A stretch of DNA of 64,000 bases from Ga0077527 sp964433345 (GCA_964433345.1 CAYSQJ010000004.1:124001-188000); one strand, 5' to 3'; positions 1-8,870 are shown, counted from the stretch's first letter. The notes: a model not told the origin generated them from the sequence alone. Numbers and translations are program-made.

Positions 1-164
1 CCGCGGGTGTGGAGGGGTATTTCATTCGCGAGACTGCATCCGCGGTATCAATTGCATATAGAATTGCCGCAATTACAAAAGTTAATGCATGCAATCCAAC
101 ATGCGATCCCGGATTCCGGCCAAACACCCGCCTTGCGTTACTGTCGCAACCGGTCTGAACAGCC
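1..164 (+). promoter_or_regulatory. Leader region of the mrp operon
   Basis: This stretch before mrpE has no convincing gene and is less GC-rich than what follows, as expected of a promoter region. It contains a perfect short palindrome, AATTGC-C-GCAATT, at 62-74, which could be an operator or chance. No clear -35/-10 pair could be assigned by eye. Confidence 0.3.
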
Positions 165-641
165 ATGCTTAAATCAGCCAGTCTTGCTTTTTTTCTGTTC
201 GTCTTCTGGCTGTTGATGTCCGGCATCTATGAGCCTTTTCTCATAGGGGCGGGTCTGGGATCCTCGCTGCTGGTGGTGTGGATCGCGCGGCGGATGGAAG
301 TTGTTGATGCCGAGGGGCATCCGGCTCACCTGGGGCCTGCGGCATTGACCTACTGGCCGTGGCTGATGAAAGAGATCGTGGTGTCCGCGCTGGCCGTCAC
401 CCGCATCATCGTCGATCCTAAGCTGCCGATATCGCCGACACTGGTGCGTTTTCGTCCGCGCCAGACCACCACGGTCGGCCTGGTGACCCACGCCAATTCG
501 ATCACCCTCACCCCGGGCACGATTTCGCTGGAAGTGGCGCCGGGAGAGTTCCTGGTGCACGCGCTGACCCGCGAAGGCGCGCAGGCGGTGACGGACAGCG
601 AGATGGACCGCCGTGTCGAGCGCTTTGAGGCGGGCCGCTGA
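165..641 (+). CDS. mrpE: Na+/H+ antiporter subunit E (MrpE/MnhE)
   Basis: A 158-residue membrane protein of MnhE type and normal length. Hydrophobic segments near residues 5-42 are followed by a soluble domain carrying the family's typical end (NSITLTPGTISLEV, then a stretch with HAL). It is a small subunit of the multisubunit Mrp cation/proton antiporter in the inner membrane. It opens the operon, and its TGA shares one base with the ATG of mrpF. Subunit E does not itself carry ions but is needed for assembly in studied Mrp systems (family knowledge). Confidence 0.92.
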   Translation: MLKSASLAFFLFVFWLLMSGIYEPFLIGAGLGSSLLVVWIARRMEVVDAEGHPAHLGPAALTYWPWLMKEIVVSALAVTRIIVDPKLPISPTLVRFRPRQTTTVGLVTHANSITLTPGTISLEVAPGEFLVHALTREGAQAVTDSEMDRRVERFEAGR

Positions 642-922
642 TGTACACAGTCGCAGTTCTTGCGTTGCTGGTAACCCTTGGTCTTGTGCTGGTGCGCGGT
701 CTGCTCGGGCCGACTGTATTTGACCGCGCGCAGGCTGCCAACACGGTGGGCACGGCGGCGGTTCTGCTGCTGGCCGTGTTCGGATTCCTGTTCGGGCGCC
801 CCGAATTCCTCGACCTGGCGATCATCTACGGCCTGCTCAACGTGATCGGCACCATTGCCGTACTCAAGTTCTTCCGCTACGGCGACCTTGGAGAGCCCGG
901 CGAAGGGGAGGGCGGCAAGTGA
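641..922 (+). CDS. mrpF: Na+/H+ antiporter subunit F (MrpF/MnhF)
   Basis: A 93-residue protein with three hydrophobic helices, matching the MnhF/PhaF family in size and order (helices near 4-22, 35-54 and 60-78). The family hallmark R-G-L-x-G-P-T-V-x-D-R after helix 1 is present. The start is ATG overlapping the mrpE stop; the stop overlaps the GTG of mrpG. It is a structural subunit of the Mrp antiporter. Confidence 0.9.
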   Translation: MYTVAVLALLVTLGLVLVRGLLGPTVFDRAQAANTVGTAAVLLLAVFGFLFGRPEFLDLAIIYGLLNVIGTIAVLKFFRYGDLGEPGEGEGGK

Positions 923-1245
923 CGCCGCTCGTCGATGCCCTGAGCTGGGTCTGCTTCGCGGCCGGCGGATTTTTCTGCATTGTCGGTGCGGCCGGCATGC
1001 TGCGCATGCCCGATGTCTACACCCGCATGCACGCGGCCAGCGTGATCGAGACTCTGGGGGCCGGCCTCATGCTGGCCGGCATGATGCTCCAGGCCGGGCT
1101 GACGCTGGTCACCGTGAAGCTTGCCGTGATTGCACTGCTGGTGATGTTCGCGAGCCCGACTGCGAGCCACGCGCTGGCTCGGGCGGCGATGGTGCGCGGT
1201 GTCGAGCCGCTGCTTGACCGGGGAGAAGGCGCATCGAAGCCCTGA
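919..1245 (+). CDS. mrpG: Na+/H+ antiporter subunit G (MrpG/MnhG)
   Basis: A 108-residue protein with three transmembrane helices and the MnhG signature (G-x-x-G-M-L-R-M-P-D-V-Y-T-R-M-H-A near residues 26-42). It starts at GTG in a GTGA overlap with the mrpF stop. It is a small structural subunit of the Mrp complex. The spacing shows translational coupling with its neighbours. Confidence 0.92.
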   Translation: MTPLVDALSWVCFAAGGFFCIVGAAGMLRMPDVYTRMHAASVIETLGAGLMLAGMMLQAGLTLVTVKLAVIALLVMFASPTASHALARAAMVRGVEPLLDRGEGASKP

Positions 1246-1265
1246 TCATCAATACCCTGCTGACG

Positions 1266-1763
1266 ATGATGATCGTTGTCGTGCTGGCCATGGTCCTGCA
1301 GCGCAACCTGTTCGGCGTGGTGGTGCTGTCGGGCATTTACAGTTTCCTGATGGCCACGGCGCTGGTTGCACTTGATGCGGTGGATGTGGCGATGACCGAG
1401 GCTGCAGTCGGTGCTGGCATTTCGACGGTGCTGCTGCTGGGGGCGATATACCTCACGCGTGCGAACGAGGCGAAACCCCTGCGCCGGCCGCTGCTGCCGC
1501 TGGTGGCGGCGCTGGGCGTAAGCGGGGCGCTGATCTACGGTACGCTGGGACTGCCCGCATTTTCCGATCCGGCGGCGCCGATCCATACCCATGTTGCTCC
1601 GCGCTACATCGAGAAGGCGGTCACCGAGACCGGCGTGCCCAACGTGGTGACTGCGGTACTTGCGAGTTACCGGGGCTATGACACCTTCGGTGAGACCATC
1701 GTGGTGTTTACCGCCGGCATCGGCGTGATCGCGCTGCTCAGGCGCCGCCGCCGCAAGGATTAG
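1266..1763 (+). CDS. DUF4040/MbhD-MbhE-like Mrp subunit (equivalent of the MrpA C-terminus)
   Basis: At least 165 residues, hydrophobic. The core A-L-D-A-V-D-V-A-M-T-E-A-A-V-G-A-G resembles MbhD of energy-converting hydrogenases and the C-terminal part of MrpA. The second half (P-A-F-x-D-P near 90, then a final helix) fits MbhE. In canonical Mrp these domains are fused to MrpA; here they are a separate gene. The first ATG (1266) falls inside what should be helix 1. The reading frame continues upstream to a stop at 1215-1217, and the expected N-terminus (I-E-A-L-I) begins with ATC at 1233 behind a GGAG at 1222-1225, so the true start is probably upstream and non-ATG. Confidence 0.82.
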   Translation: MMIVVVLAMVLQRNLFGVVVLSGIYSFLMATALVALDAVDVAMTEAAVGAGISTVLLLGAIYLTRANEAKPLRRPLLPLVAALGVSGALIYGTLGLPAFSDPAAPIHTHVAPRYIEKAVTETGVPNVVTAVLASYRGYDTFGETIVVFTAGIGVIALLRRRRRKD

Positions 1764-1765
1764 CC

Positions 1766-2197
1766 ATGCATTCTCAACTCGTCCTGCGCGTCATCGCGAA
1801 GCTGCTGATCCCGTTCATGCTGTTGTTCGCGCTGTACGTGCAGTTCCACGGCGATTTCGGCCCGGGCGGCGGTTTCCAGGCCGGCGTGATCACGGCAGCG
1901 GCGGTGATTCTCTACGGACTGATCTACGGCCTGCCCGCCGCGAGACGGCTGGTTCCCGACCGTTTTGTCGAATCGATGATCGCCGGCGGGGTGCTGCTGT
2001 ACGGCGGGGTCGGCGTCGCCGGCATGCTGCTGGGCGGCAACTTCCTCGATTATTTCGTGCTGGCGGCCGATCCGGTGCATGGCCAGCACCGCGGCATCCT
2101 GCTGGTGGAGCTGGGTGTGCTGATCACCGTTGCCGGGGTGATGCTGAAGATCTTCTACGTGTTTGCGGGGCGGGGTCGCGACCCCGGCCGCGAATGA
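1766..2197 (+). CDS. mrpB: Na+/H+ antiporter subunit B (MrpB/MnhB)
   Basis: A 143-residue, four-helix membrane protein of the MnhB family. It has the conserved G-D-F-G-P-G-G-G-F-Q-A-G-V motif near residues 28-40. Start ATG is three bases after the previous stop, and the stop overlaps the ATG of mrpC. In Mrp complexes MrpB sits beside the C-terminal domain of MrpA, consistent with its place next to the MbhD/E-like gene. Confidence 0.92.
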   Translation: MHSQLVLRVIAKLLIPFMLLFALYVQFHGDFGPGGGFQAGVITAAAVILYGLIYGLPAARRLVPDRFVESMIAGGVLLYGGVGVAGMLLGGNFLDYFVLAADPVHGQHRGILLVELGVLITVAGVMLKIFYVFAGRGRDPGRE

Positions 2198-2559
2198 GCT
2201 TCGCCAGCCATTACAGCTACTGGGCGACCATCGCGCTGATGGTCCTCGGGCTTTATATCCTGATTGCCCGGGGCAATCTGATCAAGAAGCTGGTCGGACT
2301 GGCGGTGTTCCAGACCTCGGTCTACCTGCTGTACATCGCGCCGGGCAAGCTGATCGGAGGCACCGCGCCGATCATCGCCGAACAGTTCCGCATTTACTCC
2401 AATCCGCTGCCGCATGTGCTGATCCTGACCGCGATCGTGGTCGGCGTGGCGACGCTGGCGCTGGGCCTCGCGCTGGTGGTGCGCATATACGAGGCCTACG
2501 GCAGTATCGAGGAGGACGAGATCATCGAACGCGACCGGAAGGCAGGGCAGGACGCTTGA
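2194..2559 (+). CDS. mrpC: Na+/H+ antiporter subunit C (MrpC/MnhC, NuoK-like)
   Basis: A 121-residue protein with three helices, homologous to NuoK. Visible family features are the polar stretch A-R-G-N-L-I-K-K-L-V-G-L after helix 1 and the A-I-V-V-G-V-A segment of helix 3. The start overlaps the mrpB stop (ATGA), and the stop overlaps the TTG start of the first mrpD-like gene. In NuoK-type subunits, helix carboxylates take part in proton coupling. Confidence 0.92.
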   Translation: MSFASHYSYWATIALMVLGLYILIARGNLIKKLVGLAVFQTSVYLLYIAPGKLIGGTAPIIAEQFRIYSNPLPHVLILTAIVVGVATLALGLALVVRIYEAYGSIEEDEIIERDRKAGQDA

Positions 2560-4034
2560 TTTCCGACCACCTGCCGATCCTGCAGGTTGTGCTGCCGTTG
2601 CTGGCGGCGCCGCTGATCGTGCTGTTCCGTCATGCCGTGCTGGCCTGGCTGCTGGCGGCTGCAGTCAGCTGGTGTTCCTTTGCGATCGCGGTGGCGCTTT
2701 TTTTCGCAGTGCCCGCCGGCGGTGCGTTCGATTATGCGCTCGGCAGCTGGGCCGCCCCCTGGGGCATTGCCTACCGCATCGACAGCGCCAGCGCCTATGT
2801 GCTGGTGCTGGTGTCGCTGATTGCCTCGGTGGTGGTCACCTACGCACGGTCGAGCATCGCCGCAGAGGTGGATCGCGACAGCCACTACCTGTTTTACGCG
2901 ATGTTCGTGCTCTGCCTGGGCGGTCTGCTCGGCATTGCCGCCACCAACGACGCCTTCAACCTGTTTGTTTTCCTCGAGATTTCCTCGCTGTCCAGCTACG
3001 TGCTCATTTCCATAGGCCGCAACCGGCGCGCGCTGCATGCTGCTTTCCAGTATCTGATCATGGGTACCATCGGTGCGACTTTCTACGTGATCGGCGTCGG
3101 GCTGCTCTACCTGATGACCGGCACGCTGAACATGGCGGACATGGCGGAGCGGCTGGCGCAGGTCGGTGAGACGCGCCCGGTGCTGTCGGCGCTGGCCTTC
3201 ATCACCGTCGGACTGTCGCTGAAGATCGCGCTTTTCCCGCTGCATTTCTGGCTGCCCAATGCCTATGCCTCGGCGCCTTCGGTGGTGTCGGCATTCCTTG
3301 CCGGCACGGCGACCAAGGTGTCGGTGTACGTGCTGATGCGCTTCCTGTTCTCGGTGTTCGGTGTCAGGCTTTCCCTCGATGCGCTGCACCTGTTTGACCT
3401 GCTCGTCGGCCTGTCGATCGCCGCGACCGTGGCGGCGTCCCTGATAGCGCTGTTCCAGGATGACCTCAAGCGCATGCTGGCCTACTCCAGTGTCGCCCAG
3501 GTCGGCTATATCACGCTGGGCATCGCGCTGAACAATGCAGACGGATTGACCGCCGCGGTGATTCACCTGTTCAACCACGGCATCACCAAGGTGGCGCTGT
3601 TCATGCTTGTCGGGGGCATCGTGCTGCGCATGGGCACGACGCGTTTTTCCGACATGGCGGGGCTCGCGCGGCGCATGCCGTTCACGGCCTTTGGCTTCGT
3701 CGTCGCCGGCCTCAGCCTGATCGGGGTTCCCGCATCCGCGGGATTCGTCACCAAGTGGTACCTGGTGATGGCGGCGCTGGAACGTGCTCACTGGTGGCTG
3801 GCGGCTCTGGTCGTGGCGACTTCGCTGATCTCGGCGCTGTACGTCTGGCGTTTTGTCGAGATGGCCTACCTGCGCGAGCCCGTCGGCGAGGTCCGGCGTT
3901 CCGAGGCACCGCTGTCGCTGCTGGTGCCGGCCTGGATCATGGTCCTGGCCTGCACCTATTTCGGACTCGAGACCTCGTATTCGCTGACCGGGGCCCAGGA
4001 GGCCGCGGCTGCGCTGGCAAGGGGATTCCGTTGA
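2556..4034 (+). CDS. mrpD: Proton-translocating antiporter subunit D (ND5-like), first copy
   Basis: A 492-residue polytopic protein of the proton_antipo_M (NuoL/M/N, MrpD) family. The helix-5 Glu lies in L-F-V-F-L-E-I-S-S, and the conserved Lys of broken helix 7 in L-K-I-A-L-F-P-L-H-F-W-L-P. Reading starts at a TTG in a TTGA overlap with mrpC; no ATG fits the N-terminal domain. It is probably one ion-translocating unit of the complex. Two more ND5-like genes follow, so D, A and extra roles cannot be assigned with certainty. Confidence 0.88.
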   Translation: MISDHLPILQVVLPLLAAPLIVLFRHAVLAWLLAAAVSWCSFAIAVALFFAVPAGGAFDYALGSWAAPWGIAYRIDSASAYVLVLVSLIASVVVTYARSSIAAEVDRDSHYLFYAMFVLCLGGLLGIAATNDAFNLFVFLEISSLSSYVLISIGRNRRALHAAFQYLIMGTIGATFYVIGVGLLYLMTGTLNMADMAERLAQVGETRPVLSALAFITVGLSLKIALFPLHFWLPNAYASAPSVVSAFLAGTATKVSVYVLMRFLFSVFGVRLSLDALHLFDLLVGLSIAATVAASLIALFQDDLKRMLAYSSVAQVGYITLGIALNNADGLTAAVIHLFNHGITKVALFMLVGGIVLRMGTTRFSDMAGLARRMPFTAFGFVVAGLSLIGVPASAGFVTKWYLVMAALERAHWWLAALVVATSLISALYVWRFVEMAYLREPVGEVRRSEAPLSLLVPAWIMVLACTYFGLETSYSLTGAQEAAAALARGFR

Positions 4035-5488
4035 ATCCGCAGTCGGCGATACTCGCGGCGCTTGTTCTGCCCGTGGCCGGTGCAGCGGGCATCCTGCTGG
4101 CGCACCGCATGCCGAACCTGCGCGAGGCGGTGACCCTGTCCTGTGCTGCTGCGCTGTTCGGCTGCGTGCTGCTGCTGTTGCCGGCAGTACTGGACGGGGA
4201 GAGGCCTGCAGTGGCGCTGTTCCAGTTGCTGCCCGGCATTCAGTTCGCGTTCCGGGTGGAGCCGCTGGGCATGCTGTTTGCGCTGGTGGCCTCCGGCCTG
4301 TGGATCGTCAATTCACTGTATTCAATCGGTTACATGCGGGCCAACCGGGAGCAGGGGCAGACACGGTTCTACGCCTGTTTCGCGCTGGCGCTGGCCTGCA
4401 CGATGGGCATCGCCTTCGCTTCCAACCTGCTGACGCTGTTCCTGTTCTACGAAATGCTGACCCTGGTCACCTATCCGCTGGTGACCCACCACCGGGACGA
4501 GGAAGCGCGTCGCGGCGGACGCGTTTACATGACCTATCTGCTCGGCAGTTCGATGGCGCTGCTGCTGGTGGCGGTCATCTCGACCTGGCTGGGCACGGGC
4601 AGCGTCGAGTTCACGCCGGGCGGCTTGATCGGTGACAAATTCTCGAACGGCGAAATCGGGCTGCTGCTGGCACTGTTCGTGTTCGGCATCGGCAAGGCCG
4701 CGGTGATGCCCTTCCATCGCTGGTTGCCGGCGGCGATGGTGGCGCCGACACCGGTCTCCGCGCTGCTGCACGCGGTCGCCGTGGTCAAGGCCGGCGTTTT
4801 CACCGTGGTCAAGGTCATCGTCTACGTGTTCGGCGTTGAGCGCATTGCCGGCCTGAGCAGCGTCGACTGGCTGCCGTTCATCGCGGGCTTCACCATCATC
4901 GCCGCATCCGTGGTCGCGCTGCGCTCGGACAACCTGAAGCGGCGCCTGGCCTATTCCACCATCAGCCAGCTGTCGTACGTGGTGCTGGCCGCGGCGATCC
5001 TGGCGCCGCTGTCGGTGATCGGCGCGGCGCTGCATATTGCAGCCCATGCGGTGGGCAAGATCACGCTTTTTTTCGCGGCAGGCGCGATCTATACCGCGGC
5101 CCACAAGACGCAGGTCAGCGAGCTCGACGGCATCGGCCGGCGCATGCCGCTGACGATGACAGCATTTGCGATCGGCGCGATCTCGATGATTGGCCTGCCG
5201 CCGGCCGCGGGTTTCATCAGCAAGTGGTACATGCTGCAGGGCGCCGTATCCGGCGCGCACTGGAACGCGGTGGCGGTCATCGCAATGAGCACCCTGCTCA
5301 ATGCGGCCTATTTTCTGCCGATCGTTTATCGCGCATTCTTTGCCGGACCCGCCGCCGGCGAGGCGGTGCACGGCGAGGCGCCGCCGCTGATGGTTGCCGC
5401 GCTGTGCATCACCGCCGCTGCGACGGTGCTGCTGTTCTTTTTCCCCGACGTGCCGCTGGCGCTGGCGCGGCTGATGATGGCGGACTGA
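4031..5488 (+). CDS. Proton-translocating antiporter subunit (ND5-like), second copy
   Basis: A 485-residue proton_antipo_M family protein. It keeps the helix-5 Glu (L-F-L-F-Y-E-M) and the helix-7 Lys and nearby His (G-K-A-A-V-M-P-F-H-R-W-L-P), so it should be competent for proton or Na+ transfer. It begins at TTG, again in a TTGA overlap with the gene before. It could replace the N-terminal ND5-like half of MrpA, since no full-length MrpA is present. It is annotated in similar clusters simply as subunit D. Confidence 0.85.
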   Translation: MNPQSAILAALVLPVAGAAGILLAHRMPNLREAVTLSCAAALFGCVLLLLPAVLDGERPAVALFQLLPGIQFAFRVEPLGMLFALVASGLWIVNSLYSIGYMRANREQGQTRFYACFALALACTMGIAFASNLLTLFLFYEMLTLVTYPLVTHHRDEEARRGGRVYMTYLLGSSMALLLVAVISTWLGTGSVEFTPGGLIGDKFSNGEIGLLLALFVFGIGKAAVMPFHRWLPAAMVAPTPVSALLHAVAVVKAGVFTVVKVIVYVFGVERIAGLSSVDWLPFIAGFTIIAASVVALRSDNLKRRLAYSTISQLSYVVLAAAILAPLSVIGAALHIAAHAVGKITLFFAAGAIYTAAHKTQVSELDGIGRRMPLTMTAFAIGAISMIGLPPAAGFISKWYMLQGAVSGAHWNAVAVIAMSTLLNAAYFLPIVYRAFFAGPAAGEAVHGEAPPLMVAALCITAAATVLLFFFPDVPLALARLMMAD

Positions 5489-5489
5489 C

Positions 5490-5747
5490 ATGGCGCACTG
5501 GCTGACCCGACAATCGACGATCCGCCGGCTCTGGCAAGTCTCCCTTGCCCTGCTGGCATTGCTGGTGCTGGCCGGTGCCCTGGTCGAGCAGCACCCCCAT
5601 TTCGGAATAGACGCGGTGTTTGCCTTTCCCGCCTGGTACGGATTCGGCGCCTGCATTGTGCTGATCGTCATCGCCAAGGCGATCGGCCTGCTGCTGAAGC
5701 GGCCCGACAGCTACTATCCGCCCGAACGGGAGCCCGGCGATGACTAG
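5490..5747 (+). CDS. Small membrane protein of the mrp operon
   Basis: An 85-residue protein with two predicted helices (about residues 14-32 and 47-66) and a charged C-terminus. It lies one base after the second ND5-like gene and its end overlaps the next by 8 bp, so it is very probably translated as part of the operon. I do not recognise the family. By position it may be a small accessory subunit that helps dock the third ND5-like subunit. Confidence 0.7.
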   Translation: MAHWLTRQSTIRRLWQVSLALLALLVLAGALVEQHPHFGIDAVFAFPAWYGFGACIVLIVIAKAIGLLLKRPDSYYPPEREPGDD

Positions 5748-7416
5748 CCTGCTGCTGCATCCGGGCCTGTTGCTGGTCGCCGGCGGGCTGCTGGTCGCGG
5801 TCCTGCGCGGCCGCACGCGTGCCGCGGTGATCCTGCTGCTGCCGCTGCTGGCACTGTGGCTGGTCTGGCAGGCGCCGGACCCGGCAGCAGCGGCGACGGT
5901 GCAGTTCCTTGAGCACACGCTGCGGCCACTGGCGCCGGACAGCCTGTCGCGGCTGTTCGCGACGATATTCGCGATCATGGCTTTCGGCGGCGGCTTGTTT
6001 GCGCTGAACCAGCCCAGCCGCCTTGAAGTGCCTGCCGCCTTTGTCTACGCAGGTTCGGCCATCGGTGCCGCCATGGCGGGCGACCTGCTCACGCTGTTCG
6101 TGTTCTGGGAACTGATGGCGATCGGCTCCACGCTGGTGCTGTGGAGCGGCGGCGCCAGCCGGGCAAGTTTCCGTTACCTGATGGTGCACCTGTTCGGCGG
6201 TGTGCTGCTGATGGCGGGCATTGCCGGCCATGTGGCGGATACCGGTTCCGTCGAATTCCTGCGCATGACGCTGGACACGCCCTGGCACTGGCTGATGCTG
6301 GCCGGTTTCCTGGTCAATGCGGGCGCGCCGCCGCTGTCAGCCTGGCTGCCCGACGCCTATCCGGAAGCTTCGTGGAGCGGCATGGTCTTCCTGTCGGCCT
6401 TCACCACCAAGACCGCGGTCTACGTGCTGCTGCGCGGGTTTCCCGGCAACGAGATCCTGATCTGGATCGGCGTGTTCATGATTTTCTACGGCATCATCTA
6501 CGCGCTGCTCGAGAACGACATGCGGCGCATTCTCGCCTACAGCATCGTCAACCAGGTGGGATTCATGGTTGCCGGCGCCGGCATCGGCACCGAAATGGCG
6601 ATCAGCGGCGCGGCGGCGCATGCCTTCACCCACATCATCTACAAGGCGCTGCTGCTGATGTCCGCCGGCTCGGTGCTCTACATGACCGGCCGGCGCAAGT
6701 GCACTGACCTCGGCGGACTGTTCCAGAGCATGCCGGTCACCTGCATCTGCGGCATCATCGGCGCGCTGGCGATCTCGGCGTTTCCGCTGACTTCCGGTTT
6801 TGTTTCCAAGTCGATGATTTCGCAGGCTGCCGCCGACCAGCATCTGCTGTGGATCTGGCTGGCGCTGGCCGCGGCTTCGGCAGGCGTGTTCCTCCACGCC
6901 GGCATCAAGTTTCCGTGGTTCGTGTTTTTCCAGAAGGACTCCGGCCTGCGGCCGCCGGATCCACCGGCAAACATGCGCGCCGCGATGATCCTGTTCTCGG
7001 TGCTGTGCATCGCCATCGGCATCTGGCCGGAGCCGCTCTACCGCCTGCTGCCGCATGCCACCGGGTACGAGCCGTACACGGCCGCGCACGTGCTGACCCA
7101 GCTGCAGCTTCTGCTGTTCTCCGGGCTGGCGTTTTTCGTGATGCTGGATTACCTGAAGCGCACGCTGACCATCACCCTCGACGCGGACTGGCTGTACCGG
7201 GTGCTGGCGCCAGCCTTGTGGCGCGCGCTTTGCTCGGCGTACTGCGAGGTGCGGCGGTCCTTCGCCGCCGCATTGGGCCGCGGCACCGTCATTGCTGAAC
7301 GTCTGCTGCGCTGTTTTGGCCCTGCAGGCCTGCTCGGCCGCACCTGGAGCACTGGTGCCACCGCGTTGTGGATGATGGTGCTTTTGCTGGCCTATCTGGT
7401 GACTTACCTGAGCTGA
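5740..7416 (+). CDS. ND5-like antiporter subunit, third and divergent copy
   Basis: A 558-residue proton_antipo_M family protein. The helix-5 Glu is present (L-F-V-F-W-E-L-M near 125). At the broken helix 7, however, the family Lys and His are missing: the segment reads V-N-A-G-A-P-P-L-S-A-W-L-P around residues 192-204, where the sister genes have G-K-A-A-x-x-P-F-H-x-W-L-P. A later Lys (F-T-T-K-T-A) is kept. The C-terminus is about 70 residues longer than in the sisters. It may be a structural or altered-specificity subunit. It is the last gene of the operon. Confidence 0.83.
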   Translation: MTSLLLHPGLLLVAGGLLVAVLRGRTRAAVILLLPLLALWLVWQAPDPAAAATVQFLEHTLRPLAPDSLSRLFATIFAIMAFGGGLFALNQPSRLEVPAAFVYAGSAIGAAMAGDLLTLFVFWELMAIGSTLVLWSGGASRASFRYLMVHLFGGVLLMAGIAGHVADTGSVEFLRMTLDTPWHWLMLAGFLVNAGAPPLSAWLPDAYPEASWSGMVFLSAFTTKTAVYVLLRGFPGNEILIWIGVFMIFYGIIYALLENDMRRILAYSIVNQVGFMVAGAGIGTEMAISGAAAHAFTHIIYKALLLMSAGSVLYMTGRRKCTDLGGLFQSMPVTCICGIIGALAISAFPLTSGFVSKSMISQAAADQHLLWIWLALAAASAGVFLHAGIKFPWFVFFQKDSGLRPPDPPANMRAAMILFSVLCIAIGIWPEPLYRLLPHATGYEPYTAAHVLTQLQLLLFSGLAFFVMLDYLKRTLTITLDADWLYRVLAPALWRALCSAYCEVRRSFAAALGRGTVIAERLLRCFGPAGLLGRTWSTGATALWMMVLLLAYLVTYLS

Positions 7417-7676
7417 GCAGGGCTGTCTTCGTCAGCATTCCGTAAGCTTCCGGCCGGCCTCATTCTGCTGATGCGGCAGCCGGCGGAAATGCTTGATTTC
7501 GCCCATGTTGGGCGCTAGCATGATTTTCAGGTAGCACAGCGTTGCGCATGGCGCAATCCACACGGGTCGCCAGGCTCCCGCAGATGACGGAATCGCGCAG
7601 GCCAGGCCATAACAACAAAGCGTCGCGCTGTACCGTTCCCCGTTTTTTGATGGTCCACCGTTCTGGAGGAGAAAAA
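7417..7676 (+). promoter_or_regulatory. Intergenic region between the mrp operon and dctP
   Basis: 260 bases with no supported gene. The reading frame of dctP is open upstream to 7542, but the only good ribosome site (CTGGAGGAG, 7663-7671) sits just before the ATG at 7677. No clear terminator was seen for the mrp operon. The promoter of the TRAP operon should lie here. Confidence 0.4.
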
Positions 7677-8843
7677 ATGTTTAAGAAACAGGATGTTAAG
7701 CCTGCCGATCGCCGTGCCACCCGGCGCAAATTCCTGACCGGCGCTGCTGCTGCGACGACGGGTGCCGCGATTGCCGGCTTTCCGATGATTTCCAAGGCCC
7801 AGGCCGGGCCGATCACCATGCGCTGGCAGAGCACCTGGCCGGCGAAGGATATCTTCCACGAATACGCGCTCGATTTCGCGAAGAAGGTCAACGACATGAC
7901 CGGCGGCGAACTCAAGATCGAGGTGCTGCCCGCAGGCGCAGTGGTGCCGGCCTTTCAACTGCTTGATGCCGTGTCCAAGGGCACGCTCGACGGCGGCCAC
8001 GGTGTGCTGGTCTACCACTACGGCAAGCAGAATGCGCTGGCGCTGTGGGGCTCGGGTCCGGCCTACGGCATGGATGCCAACATGCTGCTCGCCTGGCACA
8101 AGTACGGCGGCGGCAAGCAGCTGCTGGAGAAACTCTACGGCTCGATCGGCGCCAATGTGGTGTCCTTTCCCTACGGCCCGATGCCGACGCAGCCGCTGGG
8201 CTGGTTCAAGAAGCCGGTGACCCGGGTGCAGGACATGAAGGGCCTGAAGTTCCGCACGGTGGGCATTTCGATTGACGTGTTCACGGCGATGGGCGTGTCG
8301 GTCAACGCGCTGCCCGGCGGCGAGATCGTGCCGGCCATGGACCGAGGACTGCTGGATGCCGCCGAGTTCAACAACGCGTCCTCCGACCGCATCCTCGGTT
8401 TCCCGGACGTGTCGAAGGTCTGCATGCTGCAGAGCTTCCACCAGAATGCCGAACAGTTCGAGATCATGTTCAACAAGGGCAAGTTCAATGCCCTGCCGTC
8501 GAAGATGAAGGCGATCATCGAGAACGCCGTCGAGGCCGCTTCGGCCGACATGTCGTGGAAGGCTGTCGACCGCTACTCGAAGGACTACATCGAGATGCAG
8601 CAGAAGCAGGGCGTGCGTTTCTACAAGACGCCGGATCCCATCCTGCAGGCGCAGTTGACCGGCTATGACGCTGCGGTGGCCAAGCGCAAGGACAATGCGC
8701 TGTTCCGCGAGATCGAGGAATCGCAGCGCAGGTTCGCCGAGCGCGCGGTGCGCTGGGACCTCGACACCAACGTCAACCGCCGCATGGCCTACAACCATTA
8801 TTTCGGCAAGAAGCCGGCGGCAGCCAAAAAGAAGAAGTCCTGA
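7677..8843 (+). CDS. dctP: TRAP transporter solute-binding protein (DctP family, Tat-exported)
   Basis: A 388-residue periplasmic binding protein. The N-terminus has a twin-arginine signal (T-R-R-K-F-L at 15-20) and a likely cleavage after A-Q-A near residue 43. The mature part starts M-R-W-Q-S-T-W-P and looks like DctP proteins for 2-oxo or hydroxy acids (TakP-like), with the conserved Arg in G-L-K-F-R-T-V-G. The C-terminus ends in a Lys-rich tail. It delivers a small carboxylate to the DctQM permease downstream. The exact ligand cannot be read from the sequence. Confidence 0.9.
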   Translation: MFKKQDVKPADRRATRRKFLTGAAAATTGAAIAGFPMISKAQAGPITMRWQSTWPAKDIFHEYALDFAKKVNDMTGGELKIEVLPAGAVVPAFQLLDAVSKGTLDGGHGVLVYHYGKQNALALWGSGPAYGMDANMLLAWHKYGGGKQLLEKLYGSIGANVVSFPYGPMPTQPLGWFKKPVTRVQDMKGLKFRTVGISIDVFTAMGVSVNALPGGEIVPAMDRGLLDAAEFNNASSDRILGFPDVSKVCMLQSFHQNAEQFEIMFNKGKFNALPSKMKAIIENAVEAASADMSWKAVDRYSKDYIEMQQKQGVRFYKTPDPILQAQLTGYDAAVAKRKDNALFREIEESQRRFAERAVRWDLDTNVNRRMAYNHYFGKKPAAAKKKKS

Positions 8844-8870
8844 CGCGGACTGCTACCGAAGCAAACACGA

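Noticed and set aside
2496..3791. Long open frames antisense to mrpC and mrpD (also 4322-5677, 6337-7089, 11191-12303 and 12364-13848)
   Set aside because: They are rich in Arg, Gln and His, have no domain features and mirror the codon pattern of real genes on the other strand. They are typical GC-rich shadows.
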